A program made the translations under genes and the position numbers. Below the pieces are notes generated by a model. It did not search any database. It saw only the letters and a list, made by a program, of their open reading frames with translations, and had not been told where the DNA came from. Shown here piece by piece: positions 43,940 through 52,745 of a stretch of 64,000 nt of DNA. How positions within the stretch are numbered: the stretch's first letter is position 1; each line of letters opens with the position of its first letter. The stretch comes from Planctomycetota bacterium (GTDB lineage: Bacteria; Planctomycetota; UBA1135; GCA-002686595): assembly GCA_014237855.1 (NCBI GenBank), contig JABACD010000021.1:42093-106092 (forward strand). Reading direction: 5' to 3'.

Positions 43940-45100
43940 GGTCTGGTGCAGCGGGGGAATCGCGTAGCTGCCACCGGGTCCGTTGAACTCCACAACCTTG
44001 ACCGAATCGCCCGGCAAGAGCGCAAGGGGCATGCTGAAGACGGCATCTTCCACGGTCAGGCCCGCCGAGAGTGAGACGGTCATCGTCATCGCTCCCCCAT
44101 TGACCGATAGCTCGGCCGTTGTGTCCTTACGAAGCCCGCTCATCTCGATCATCGCCGATGATCCAGCATTGGTGTAGCGGGGCGTGAGCGGAGGTGCAGG
44201 GAACATCACGGTAGGGTAAGTCAATCCAGGAGGAGCCTCGTAGCTGCTGACCATGTAGGGAAGGGCTGATGTGGCGCCCTTGTAGGTCCAGTCCCCCAGG
44301 AACCCGCCAGGATTGCCGTCGTCCCCGGCATAGGCCTCGGGATTGTTCTCATTACCAACCATGGTGATCCCCTGCAGCTGGCAGTTGACACCTGCAGCGA
44401 GCGCCTCCTCCCAGAGCTCAGTCGTGAAGAAACTCGTGGTGAGTTCAGGTGATTGATCAAGAATCAGCTGCTTGATCAGTGCGTCCTTGCTGATGCCAGT
44501 GGGGACCTCGGACTTGCCCTGAATCGCCTCCCAGTACTTCTTGCTCTTCTGATTCCAATGCTCGTATTCCAGGGTCCAGTTCCGTGTGGTCAGAAGAGCT
44601 GGCGAACCTGCATTGAGCATCGGTTCGCTACGCTTTCGAACCTTCTTCCTTTCCGCTGCGGAGGACCATGGTCCATTGGCACGGTTCTTCTGGAGCAGGT
44701 ACTGGTACTGATGCTTGCTGAGGACGCAAGGGGGCATGTCCACATCGGCGTCCGCCGGATCATCCCCGTACACGTCATAGCCTTCATCTCTCAGATCCCA
44801 GGGATCGGGGGGTCGACGAAAACTCTCAAAGGCCCGGTCATTGCCCCACCAACCGTCGAAGAAGTCCTCTCCGAACCAGACTCGGCCCGACAGCTCAACC
44901 CAGGTCCCAGCGAAGACCCCCGACTCTCCAGTAACCCGGAGCTCGAAGTACGGCTCCGCGGGTGCCGTGGCGCCATCCCAATAGAATTGATTCTCGAAGC
45001 CTTTCCACTCCAGGCTCAGGGGAAGTGTGTCTGTCGTCGAGGAGCTGAGCGCTGCGGGGGAGCACAGGAGCAGCAGAGACAGGGAGGGGAGAATTGCCAT
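43922..45100 (-). CDS. Secreted protein of unknown function
   Basis: A 392-residue protein with a signal peptide (MAILPSLSLLLLCSPAALSSS). The mature part has aromatic-rich stretches (WKGFENQFYWDGA, FFDGWWGNDRAFESF, RYTNAGSSAMIEMSGL) and a C-terminal half rich in beta-like strands. Two cysteines in the mature part (PPCVLS and GVNCQL) could pair. I do not recognise a family. Its last 18 bases overlap the end of the kinase gene on the other strand. A 16-bp palindrome lies 116 bases upstream of the start, possibly an operator. Confidence 0.7.
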   Translation of the reverse strand: MAILPSLSLLLLCSPAALSSSTTDTLPLSLEWKGFENQFYWDGATAPAEPYFELRVTGESGVFAGTWVELSGRVWFGEDFFDGWWGNDRAFESFRRPPDPWDLRDEGYDVYGDDPADADVDMPPCVLSKHQYQYLLQKNRANGPWSSAAERKKVRKRSEPMLNAGSPALLTTRNWTLEYEHWNQKSKKYWEAIQGKSEVPTGISKDALIKQLILDQSPELTTSFFTTELWEEALAAGVNCQLQGITMVGNENNPEAYAGDDGNPGGFLGDWTYKGATSALPYMVSSYEAPPGLTYPTVMFPAPPLTPRYTNAGSSAMIEMSGLRKDTTAELSVNGGAMTMTVSLSAGLTVEDAVFSMPLALLPGDSVKVVEFNGPGGSYAIPPLHQTLFIIN

Positions 45101-45639
45101 CCGAATATGTTTTGGGTCAGGGGTTCCCTGGCGCCTGGGGGGGGCAAACCGGGGATGGGGGAAGGGGCGCAGCCTCTAGAGCGAACCAAGGCGCTCAGCG
45201 TTACTGCCATTTTCAATTATCAGCTGATAATCAATGGCCGCCAATCCAATATGGCCAATTTGACCCATGTAACCCGACCTATGCCCGTTTTCCTGACTCG
45301 CAACCGGATCTCGTTCTGATCCGAGCCACACAGAGCCGCCCCTCCTTGCGATGGGTCGAAATGATGATCAGCTACTCGCAGCTCAAGGAGGTTGCAATGC
45401 CTACAGGCGGCCAGATGCAGGCTGGACAAGCCATCAGACAGGTCTGAATCCAGCCTCACCCCCTCTCTCCGCCAGGTCATCATCACCCAGACAATCCCTG
45501 GGTGAGACTGAACTGACAGCATCTCTGACCATCCAGCCGACCCCTTGGAACAGCTTTAGATCCTTCGGGTACGAGCCTTGGATCGAGCGAGGTCCTGCCA
45601 CGGACCCAGGTCGCCCCATCGAAGCGTGGCCTGCTCACC
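45101..45639. other. Intergenic stretch with a 16-bp palindrome
   Basis: A 539-base gap; short frames only. It holds a perfect 16-bp palindrome, ATTATCAGCTGATAAT (45216-45231), in locally AT-rich DNA, and a nearby TGGCC/GGCCA inverted pair. These may form an operator for the minus-strand secreted-protein gene. Confidence 0.45.
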
Positions 45640-46620
45640 CTAGCGCTCGAGAAGCCGCTGATTCGCTTTCATCACAGCCTCCACGATGTCCGTGCGCTCG
45701 TAGAAGTCAACGGAGACGACGTTGGGGCGCAGGCCCTCATCGAGCCACTGTGGGATCCACTCGCCAGGTAGCTTGAAGAGCGGCTTGCTCATGGAGCGCA
45801 GCCCGGTGTTCCCGAGAATCCCGCTCGAGATGATCGTCCCGGTCCCGGGCGTGAAGGTGAGGTAGGCACACTGCAATCCGTCACGATCCCTGGCGCGCAG
45901 CCTTGAGTCCAGGCCCTTGCGCAGAGCAACAACATCCCGGGAGTTGGTCCAGACGCTATCGAGATGCCTGCGGCTGCGATATTCGGGTGCACGGTCAGCG
46001 AAGCCGGAATGCCCCACGATGCAGATGACTGCGCGATCTTCGGACCAGAGCTTCTCGAGTGTCCACCTCGATGGCGGCCCTTTTCCGGTGAAGAGGTGGT
46101 CTCCCAGCACATCCTGCAGGAGCTCATGGAGCCGGACGTGAGCGACGACTGCCGGCATGGCCTGCAGATCGAGCAAGACAGGCTCACGCGGATTGTCCCT
46201 GGCGAAGCTGCGTACTCCAGCAAGTGCACCATCGAGATCGCAGGAAACGAGCCCATGCACCAGGACGAGTCGTTCCTCGAAGAGCGCTACCCGGAGGTCG
46301 AGGTAGCGAATCCCCCCCCGTAGCTGTTGCTCCAGGGTCTGATCCTGCGTCTTTGCCCACTTGGCTGCGATCGACCCCACCTTGGCGTAGGCCGCGGGAG
46401 CCCCTGGCGCAGGAGCGGAAGATCCCGTGATGTCATAGGACCCTGAGTCATGAGTCCCCGGCAGGATCAGGTCGACCAACCGCGTCTGCTTGTGGTCCCC
46501 GAAGAGCTCACTGACCCAGTTCTCTGTGGAGGGCTGCTTCGTCTCCGGCACCCCTCCCTTTTCTTGAGAACAAGGGGTGAGGCAGAGAACAGCAAAAAGG
46601 CCGGTGGTGAAGAATCCCAT
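45640..46620 (-). CDS. PI-PLC X-domain-like lipoprotein
   Basis: A 326-residue protein with a lipoprotein signal (MGFFTTGLFAVLCLTPC; lipobox LTPC). The catalytic half of a phosphatidylinositol-specific phospholipase C fold is recognisable: LVDLILPGTHDSGSYDI (first catalytic His), GGIRYLDLRVALFEERLVLVHGLVS (metal or second His region), PREPVLLDLQAM and VVSVDFYE near the end. The related bacterial enzymes cleave phosphoinositides or act as surface phosphodiesterases. Both expected histidines are present. ATG 46620 fixes the signal; the frame extends 21 codons upstream. Confidence 0.82.
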   Translation of the reverse strand: MGFFTTGLFAVLCLTPCSQEKGGVPETKQPSTENWVSELFGDHKQTRLVDLILPGTHDSGSYDITGSSAPAPGAPAAYAKVGSIAAKWAKTQDQTLEQQLRGGIRYLDLRVALFEERLVLVHGLVSCDLDGALAGVRSFARDNPREPVLLDLQAMPAVVAHVRLHELLQDVLGDHLFTGKGPPSRWTLEKLWSEDRAVICIVGHSGFADRAPEYRSRRHLDSVWTNSRDVVALRKGLDSRLRARDRDGLQCAYLTFTPGTGTIISSGILGNTGLRSMSKPLFKLPGEWIPQWLDEGLRPNVVSVDFYERTDIVEAVMKANQRLLER

Positions 46621-47017
46621 GAGCAAGGTCGGATGCAAGACGTGAAGTATAGGCGTTTCGATCCACACCACACTCGCTCTCACCCCACCCAGGCGCCCAC
46701 CCCCTCGCTACCAGCCAATCACCACGGTCTCGGGGGCCACAACGGCAGGGCGCCAGGAAGAGCCAGCAACACCTTGATGCCCCCAGAGCCGACCTGGTAT
46801 CGATAAGCTGCGGAAAGGATTCAGGAGATTCCTGTAACACGAAGTGGATCAGCGGCATCAAGTAGCTGATTGGCACCCACCCCTGAGGAAATTCAGGGTG
46901 GCGAAGGCATTGTCTCTAGCGAACTGACCAGTGCCGTCTAGGCTAATCAAGTAGCTCGCATGTGAATAATTGCTGACCGGCTCCAAGCCCTGGTGCCATT
47001 CCCCTGGAGAGACCCCC
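46621..47017. other. Intergenic stretch of 397 bases
   Basis: Divergent promoters of the PI-PLC-like gene (minus) and the FG-GAP gene (plus) must lie here. An AT-rich patch (about 46935-46975) precedes the FG-GAP gene. Minor frames on both strands are not supported. Confidence 0.4.
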
Positions 47018-48685
47018 ATGACACGCCATCATCTCGTTGCCACCGGACTCCTGATTGCAATCTCTACTGCTCCCGAGGCCTGGGCGCAATGTCATGAACA
47101 ACAGATCAGCGCCAGCAACTCAGCGGAGCTCGATGTCTTCGCCTGGTCTCTGGACCTTGAAATTGATCGTCTTGTCATTGGCGCAGTAGCAACTGACAAC
47201 GCCTGCCCAACCAACCCCAACTGTAATTCGGGATCCGTCTACGTCTTCCACAAGACGGGCGGAACCTGGACAGAGCAGGTCCAGCTAGTTGGAAGCGATA
47301 CCGCTTTCCGTGACCAGTTCGGGCACGACGTCGGAATCTCGGGTGACAGGATCCTGGTTGGCGCCCACCTCAAGGACGGTGGAGGAGCAGCCTACATTTT
47401 CGCCTACGATGGGACGAACTGGGTAGAAGAGCAGAAGCTCCTTGGAAGCACGATCCAGCACAACTGGCACTTCGGACACTCGGTAGCCCTACACGGCGAC
47501 ATAGCCGTTGTGGGAACGATGCGGGACGAGCACCAGGGGTTCGAGACTGGATCTGCTTACGTGTACCAGCGATCTGGCGGAACATGGATCGAACAAGACT
47601 GGCTGATCGCCAGTGACGCTGCCAGTGGAGATCGATATGGCCGGAGTTCAGATGTAGAAGGTGACTACATCGCAATCGGATCCCATCTGCATGACGGGAT
47701 CGGCGCTGACTCTGGCTCGGCCTATATCTATGAGCGAGACGACAACGGGACGCCCGGAGATGTACTCGATGACTCATGGCCCGAGGCCGCTGCACTCGTC
47801 CCCTCGGATACCCACGCAGACATGCTCTTCGGTCGTTGTGTCGATCTCTCGAACAACGTCTTGATCGTCGGCGCTTCCCAGGCTGACAACAACGGAGTCA
47901 TGACCGGAGCTGCGTACATCTACTTCCGTACGCCTGGTGGAACCTGGACCGAAGTTCAGAAACTGACCGCCGATGACGGTATGGACGGAGACCGCTTTGG
48001 GATAAGCGTCGCTCTCGACGGCTCCTACGCCCTTGTCGGCGCCCGCGCTGCGGACCAGAACGGGACCGACTCTGGAGCCGTGTACGTCTTCACGCGCACT
48101 CCTTCAGGCTACTTTCAGACAGGAAAGATCCTGGGCATCGACACCGCAGCCGGAGACCAGCTGGGCCACGAGACCGGGGTCCAAGTGGAGGGCACCACGG
48201 CCCTGATCGGGTCCAGGTTCAACGGTGTGGCTGCCCCCAATGGCGGAAGTGCCTATCTCTTCTCTCTGGACGATTGCCTGGGTACTAACTACTGCGACAT
48301 CACACCCAACTCCGCTGGTCCGGGTGCCGAAATTCGCGCCGCAGGCATGCAATCCATTTCGGGTAATGACTTCACCTTGATCAGCACGGGCGCGATCCCC
48401 AGCAAGGTTGGGCTCTTCTTCTACGGCCCCAATCAGATCAACATCCCCCTCGGCAACGGAAGGCTCTGCGTGGGTGGAGTGGTACGCCTCAACCCTCCGA
48501 TTCTCTCCGACCCGTCAGGCGTCGCGACTCGACAGGTTGACTTCACCACCTTCCCCGCTGGCTCCGGTCCGAACCCGATCACCCCTGGATCCACCTGGAA
48601 CTTCCAGCACTGGTTCAGGGATCCTGCTGGCGGAGGATCAGGGTTCACTCTCTCAAACGGGGTCGAGGTGAGCTTCATTCCGTGA
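47018..48685 (+). CDS. Secreted FG-GAP repeat protein with shared C-terminal module
   Basis: A 555-residue protein with signal MTRHHLVATGLLIAISTAPEAWA. Seven FG-GAP-like repeats follow, each with an R/Q-FG..V....D..LVGA pattern (DQFGHDVGISGDRILVGAHL, WHFGHSVALHGDIAVVGT, DRYGRSSDVEGDYIAIGSHL, MLFGRCVDLSNNVLIVGASQ, DRFGISVALDGSYALVGARA, DQLGHETGVQVEGTTALIGS), forming a beta-propeller. The last 130 residues form a separate module: CVGGVVRL, FQHWFRDPAGGGSGFTLSNGVEVSFIP. The same module ending occurs in two other secreted proteins of the window. Probable cell-surface or matrix protein. Confidence 0.88.
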   Translation: MTRHHLVATGLLIAISTAPEAWAQCHEQQISASNSAELDVFAWSLDLEIDRLVIGAVATDNACPTNPNCNSGSVYVFHKTGGTWTEQVQLVGSDTAFRDQFGHDVGISGDRILVGAHLKDGGGAAYIFAYDGTNWVEEQKLLGSTIQHNWHFGHSVALHGDIAVVGTMRDEHQGFETGSAYVYQRSGGTWIEQDWLIASDAASGDRYGRSSDVEGDYIAIGSHLHDGIGADSGSAYIYERDDNGTPGDVLDDSWPEAAALVPSDTHADMLFGRCVDLSNNVLIVGASQADNNGVMTGAAYIYFRTPGGTWTEVQKLTADDGMDGDRFGISVALDGSYALVGARAADQNGTDSGAVYVFTRTPSGYFQTGKILGIDTAAGDQLGHETGVQVEGTTALIGSRFNGVAAPNGGSAYLFSLDDCLGTNYCDITPNSAGPGAEIRAAGMQSISGNDFTLISTGAIPSKVGLFFYGPNQINIPLGNGRLCVGGVVRLNPPILSDPSGVATRQVDFTTFPAGSGPNPITPGSTWNFQHWFRDPAGGGSGFTLSNGVEVSFIP

Positions 48686-48891
48686 TCCCAGGTGGCTCCT
48701 TCAGCTCCGAATCACTCGCTGTTATGAACGATCAACCCTGTGCCCCCAAGCGATTGAAGTATCCTTGCTCTATCCTCGTCTCTCTTCCTGAATGAGGGTC
48801 CTCACGAGCCTGTAACAGCAGCCGCGCTCGCTCAGTCCTTGAAGTCCGATCAGCTGGAGGCCAGAGAGACCGTGAACCAAAGGAGATCCCC

Positions 48892-49677
48892 TTGAACCTG
48901 CTCGATCATTTCAGAATGCCTCGCTATCGAGCCATGTGGTCCGACCCTGTTCGAAAGGTCCGTACCCTTGAGAGCTTCGGGTCCACCGAGGACGATGGCG
49001 GGCGCGATCTCCTGGCAGCCAGCCGACGTGTCACCGACCCTGAACTCCTCCACCACATCCTTCGTCATGCCAAGGAGGAGATGGAGCACGGTGAGCTATT
49101 CCGTCTCAGAGCCGCTGAGCTACGCGCCGAGTCACAAGCCAGTGGCGCAATCCGGGAAGACTTCTCCGACAAGGGCTCAAGCTTGTTGCGTGCCCGTGGT
49201 GACGTTGAGGTCGATGGACACGGGTTCTACGATGGGGGTCTGTTCGACTCCTTGGGCGAGGTGGCCTACGTCGCCATGGTACACGTGGTCGAACAGCGCG
49301 CGCTCGACACCTTCGAGCTACACGAGGCCTGCGTCCAGGATGACCCCAAGACCCTGGCGCTCTTCAAGCGCCTCGCCTCAGACGAGAAGTACCACATCTC
49401 CTATACCGGGAAGATCCTCGACCGCTGGCGCGCTGAGGGTCGCGAACGCGAGGTCAATGCTGCCCTCAAGGAAGCCCGCCGCTCTACCTTTCTGGGAGCC
49501 TGGAAGCGCCTCGGCGTACGCTCGGGAGCCGGATTCGGAAAGGCCTTGATGTGGCTCTTCTATTGGACGCTCCTGCTTCCCATGGGACTCATCGCCAGGA
49601 AGCGCAAGCCAGTCCAGGGCTGGCAGGCCACAGATCCAGAACGGCCAGCCACCCAGACGATCACCAGTCAGTACTAG
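48892..49677 (+). CDS. Ferritin-like diiron protein
   Basis: A 261-residue helical protein. Two metal-binding patterns fit the ferritin-like superfamily: HAKEEMEHGELF (E..EH..) in an early helix, and YVAMVHVVEQRALDTFELH with LASDEKYHISYTG (EQ...E..H, DE..H) later, as in rubrerythrin- or Coq7-like diiron proteins. Two hydrophobic segments near the C-terminus (MWLFYWTLLLPMGLIA) may attach it to the membrane. The TTG at 48892 is preceded by AAAGGAGA six bases earlier, which decides the start. It lies ten bases before the carbamoyltransferase gene, so the two are cotranscribed; it may hydroxylate or otherwise oxidise the product being built there. Confidence 0.8.
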   Translation: MNLLDHFRMPRYRAMWSDPVRKVRTLESFGSTEDDGGRDLLAASRRVTDPELLHHILRHAKEEMEHGELFRLRAAELRAESQASGAIREDFSDKGSSLLRARGDVEVDGHGFYDGGLFDSLGEVAYVAMVHVVEQRALDTFELHEACVQDDPKTLALFKRLASDEKYHISYTGKILDRWRAEGREREVNAALKEARRSTFLGAWKRLGVRSGAGFGKALMWLFYWTLLLPMGLIARKRKPVQGWQATDPERPATQTITSQY

Positions 49678-49686
49678 AACCCGATC

Positions 49687-51375
49687 ATGAAGCTCCTCGG
49701 TCTCTCGGCCTTTCACCGGGACGCAGCTGCCGCCCTACTGGTGGACGGTAGGCCCATAGCAGCCGTACAGGAAGACAGATTCACCAAGCGGCTCCAGGAC
49801 GAGTCCTTCCCAATCCGCGCAGCACGTTCCTGCCTCGCCCAAGCGAACCTGCAGGTGCGAGACCTCGACGGCATTGTCTTCTACGAGAAGCCCCTGCGGA
49901 AGTTCGAGCGCGTGCTGGCCACACAACTAGGTGCCTACCCCAAGAGTGCGCGCTCCTTCTCGCGCAACATGTTCACTTGGCTGGGCGATCGGCTGTGGAT
50001 GAAGAACCGTATCTGTGACGAGCTGGAGTTCGCCGATCCATCGAGGATCTACTTCACCGAGCACCAGATGTCCCACGCGGCGAACGCCTACTACTGTTCG
50101 CCCTTCAAGGAGTCTGCAGTTCTCACCATTGATGATGCAGGAGAGTGGGCTACGTCGATCCTGGCCAAGGGCTCTGGCACCTCTCTGGAGCCCCTGTCCG
50201 AGGTACGCTTTCCCCACTCCTTGGGCCTGGTGGTCTCCGCAGTGGCGCAGTACCTGGGTCTCGAACCCGGCGCCCAGGATCACCTGCTCGAGTCTCTGGC
50301 GGCCTACGGCACTCCCAAGCACCTCGAGTTCTTCGAGGAGCTGGTGACCGCCAGCGACAGTGGTTCATTTGCTGTCAAGCAGGAGATGTTCCGCTACAGC
50401 TTTGACCATCAGCACCTGTTCTCCGAGGAGCTCGTGAAGGCCCTGGGCCCCGCACGCATTGGCACGAGCCCGCTCCGCTATACCGCAGAAGACTCCCGGG
50501 ATGCTGACGTGGCTGCCAGCCTCCAGGCCATCATCGAAAAGCGCACCCTCGAACTCTGCGACGAACTAAGACGGCGGGTGCCCTCGGGAAACCTCTGCTT
50601 CGGCGGCCGCCTCGCCGAGAACCGCAGCTTGAATGCGCGCATCCTCGCCGAGGGCCCCTTTGAATCGATGTACGTTCCGCCTTGCCCGGACAAGGCCGGC
50701 GCTGCACTTGGAGCCGCGCTCTTCGTACACCACGCCCTGGGCGGAGAAGAGGTCCGGTACAATCTCATGGATTCCTACCTGGGCATGCCGATTGAACGGC
50801 ATCCCGAAGAGGGCGCAGAAGCTCTCGAGGACCCCCAGGCTGTGCTGCTCAGGCAATTGCTGGCAGGTGGCCGCGTTGCCTGGGTACGCGGCAAGCTCGA
50901 GTTCGGGGGGCACAGCATGGGCCACCGCAGCCTGCTCGCCGATCCCCGCCCAGAGGACGCACGCATGAAGCTACTCGAGACCGTGCAGCATGCAGAGCCG
51001 ATCATGCCCATCCGCCTCGCAACCCCAGCGGAGCGCGCTGACGAGTTCTTCGACCTGCCCACGGGTGCCGAGGGTCTGCTGCGCATGGGCCAGGTCCACG
51101 TTCCTGCCCGGGACGCCCTGGGAGCACACGCGCCCTCCGCTATACGCCCCGATGGCAGCGCCTGGCCACAGCTCGTTCATGCGGAGAGTGATCCTGAATT
51201 CCACCGCCTGCTGACAGCCGTGGGTGAGGAAACGGGGGCACCCCTACTCCTGCACGCGACCTTCGGGCTGCGCGGCTCCCCCATTGTGAGGATCGAGAAC
51301 GATGCCTTCGACGCCTTCAAGCGCAGCTCTCTGAACTGCCTGATCGTCGAGGACCGCATGTACCAGCGTGGCTGA
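49687..51375 (+). CDS. Carbamoyltransferase (NodU/CmcH/TobZ family)
   Basis: A 562-residue two-domain enzyme. N-terminal domain: ILGLSAFHRDAAAALL-like opening (LGLSAFHRDAAAALLVDG), FTEHQMSHAANAYY (the metal-binding HxxxH region), TIDDAGEWA and FGGRLAENRSLNARI. C-terminal YrdC-like part: GGHSMGHRSLLADPR and GAPLLLHATFGLRGSPIV. These match enzymes that form carbamoyl-adenylate and transfer carbamoyl to a hydroxyl of an antibiotic or sugar (CmcH, NodU, TobZ). The LAENRSLN segment replaces the more common LNCVANGK. It starts ten bases after the ferritin-like gene; DUF5989 lies convergently next to it. Confidence 0.9.
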   Translation: MKLLGLSAFHRDAAAALLVDGRPIAAVQEDRFTKRLQDESFPIRAARSCLAQANLQVRDLDGIVFYEKPLRKFERVLATQLGAYPKSARSFSRNMFTWLGDRLWMKNRICDELEFADPSRIYFTEHQMSHAANAYYCSPFKESAVLTIDDAGEWATSILAKGSGTSLEPLSEVRFPHSLGLVVSAVAQYLGLEPGAQDHLLESLAAYGTPKHLEFFEELVTASDSGSFAVKQEMFRYSFDHQHLFSEELVKALGPARIGTSPLRYTAEDSRDADVAASLQAIIEKRTLELCDELRRRVPSGNLCFGGRLAENRSLNARILAEGPFESMYVPPCPDKAGAALGAALFVHHALGGEEVRYNLMDSYLGMPIERHPEEGAEALEDPQAVLLRQLLAGGRVAWVRGKLEFGGHSMGHRSLLADPRPEDARMKLLETVQHAEPIMPIRLATPAERADEFFDLPTGAEGLLRMGQVHVPARDALGAHAPSAIRPDGSAWPQLVHAESDPEFHRLLTAVGEETGAPLLLHATFGLRGSPIVRIENDAFDAFKRSSLNCLIVEDRMYQRG

Positions 51376-51407
51376 GGCGCGCCAGGGCGAGTCGGTGCAG
51401 TGTCCGG

Positions 51408-51596
51408 CTAGAACACCGTGTAGACAAAGGGCGCCACGAACGGCACCGCCTGCAAGAAGACAAACAGAATGGCAGCCGGGAGGAGCAGTAGCAGCACCGG
51501 TACCAACCACCAGTAAGGACCTCGCCACAAGCCACGGATGAGCTCAGAGGCAGTGCTCGTCCCGAGCTTCATGGAAGTGTAGACACGACGTAACAT
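51408..51596 (-). CDS. DUF5989-like small membrane protein
   Basis: A 62-residue single-span protein: a polar N-terminus, then GPYWWLVPVLLLLLPAAILFVFLQAVPFVAPFVYTVF. The WW..P....L..A.....Q...VAPF.YT.F ending matches the small DUF5989 proteins usually encoded beside carbamoyltransferases. Normally they run in the same direction as the carbamoyltransferase; here it is on the opposite strand and convergent, so it must have its own promoter. The ATG at 51596 has a GGGAG site at suitable distance; 51572 is an alternative. Function unknown, probably a membrane partner of the carbamoyltransferase. Confidence 0.82.
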   Translation of the reverse strand: MLRRVYTSMKLGTSTASELIRGLWRGPYWWLVPVLLLLLPAAILFVFLQAVPFVAPFVYTVF

Positions 51597-51739
51597 GATG
51601 ATGAACTCTCCCGAGGTCTTCCGTGGTGCCGTGAGCCCCTACCGTCTTGCGAACCAATCCGTAACAACCTGCCAGGGTCACACCACGCGAATGATAAAGG
51701 ATACCACGATTCACAATCTTGGACGGACCAATTGACTCC

Positions 51740-52699
51740 ATGGCTGTGCCTCCCCCTTTCTGTCCCCGCTGCCTGATCTCGGTCGCCGGCCAAGAGGCTT
51801 GCTCGAGCTGCGGACTTACATTCGAGACTTGCGGCGGCTTGGTCGACACGATCGGCACCGACGACCGTGGTAAGAAGGCTGGCGAGGTCGAGGACTTCTA
51901 TTCGGTGAACCCCTTTCCGGGCTACGCAGCTGGGGACACCCGCGGCACATTGCTCGATCGCTCGCGCCGTGCCCACTTCCTCACCTCGCTAGATGAGGCC
52001 ATCCCCACGGACGCGCACGTGCTCGAGTGCGGCTGTGGAACGGCCCAGCTCAGCGCCTTCCTGGCCTGTGCTGCTCAGGACCGTACGGTCATAGGCGTCG
52101 ACGGCTGTCGGGTCTCGCTCGAACATGCGGACCAGTTCCGGCAGCGCGCAGGAATTGACAATCTGCAACTCGTACGGGGTGACCTCTTCAAGTTGCCTGT
52201 CGAGGAGCAGACCTATCAGGTCGTGATCAGTCGTGGAGTCGTGCACCACACGCCCGACCCCGACGAGGCCACCCGTCAGGTCGCCCGCCGTGTCGCTCCC
52301 GGGGGAGTCCTGGTCCTTGGCTTCTACGAGACCTGGGGACGCATGGTGCACCGCGCACGCAGGGGCCTGACCAGGGTTCGCAAGGAACCGATTCGCGCCC
52401 TGGACCCCATCCTGCGCAAGCGCGATCTGGACGAGGAGAAGAAGCGTATCTGGATCGAGGACCAGTACCGCCACCCGCTCGAGCACATCCTGCCCATGCC
52501 GCACGTCCTACGCGTGCTCGAATCAGAAGGCTTCGTCTGGTTGCGCAGCATCCCTCCCGCCGCCACCGATGGTGGCATGTTCAACATGACACCAAAGCCC
52601 GGTGCCCTCGGCCGTACCCTCCTTCGAAGCGGCTGGATGGCCCGAGGACTGACCGATCCCGATGCGGGCTTGATCTCGCTGGTAGCTCGACGCCTCTGA
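51740..52699 (+). CDS. Zinc-ribbon SAM methyltransferase
   Basis: A 319-residue enzyme. The first 35 residues hold a rubredoxin-like zinc ribbon (CPRC ... CSSC). Then FYSVNPFPGYAAG, motif I VLECGCGTAQLSAFL, acidic strand end TVIGVDGCRVSLEHA, a YQVVISRGVVHHTPDP loop, and VAPGGVLVLGFYETWG, the order of a class I methyltransferase. It is a paralogue of the gene at 8532-9788. It probably methylates a small molecule or sugar made by the cluster. The ATG at 51740 was chosen; an upstream TTG at 51719 would add seven residues. Confidence 0.86.
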   Translation: MAVPPPFCPRCLISVAGQEACSSCGLTFETCGGLVDTIGTDDRGKKAGEVEDFYSVNPFPGYAAGDTRGTLLDRSRRAHFLTSLDEAIPTDAHVLECGCGTAQLSAFLACAAQDRTVIGVDGCRVSLEHADQFRQRAGIDNLQLVRGDLFKLPVEEQTYQVVISRGVVHHTPDPDEATRQVARRVAPGGVLVLGFYETWGRMVHRARRGLTRVRKEPIRALDPILRKRDLDEEKKRIWIEDQYRHPLEHILPMPHVLRVLESEGFVWLRSIPPAATDGGMFNMTPKPGALGRTLLRSGWMARGLTDPDAGLISLVARRL

Positions 52700-52745
52700 G
52701 CTTGCTGGGAAAGGACTCCCCTTCCCTTCTGACGTCGCCCCTCTC

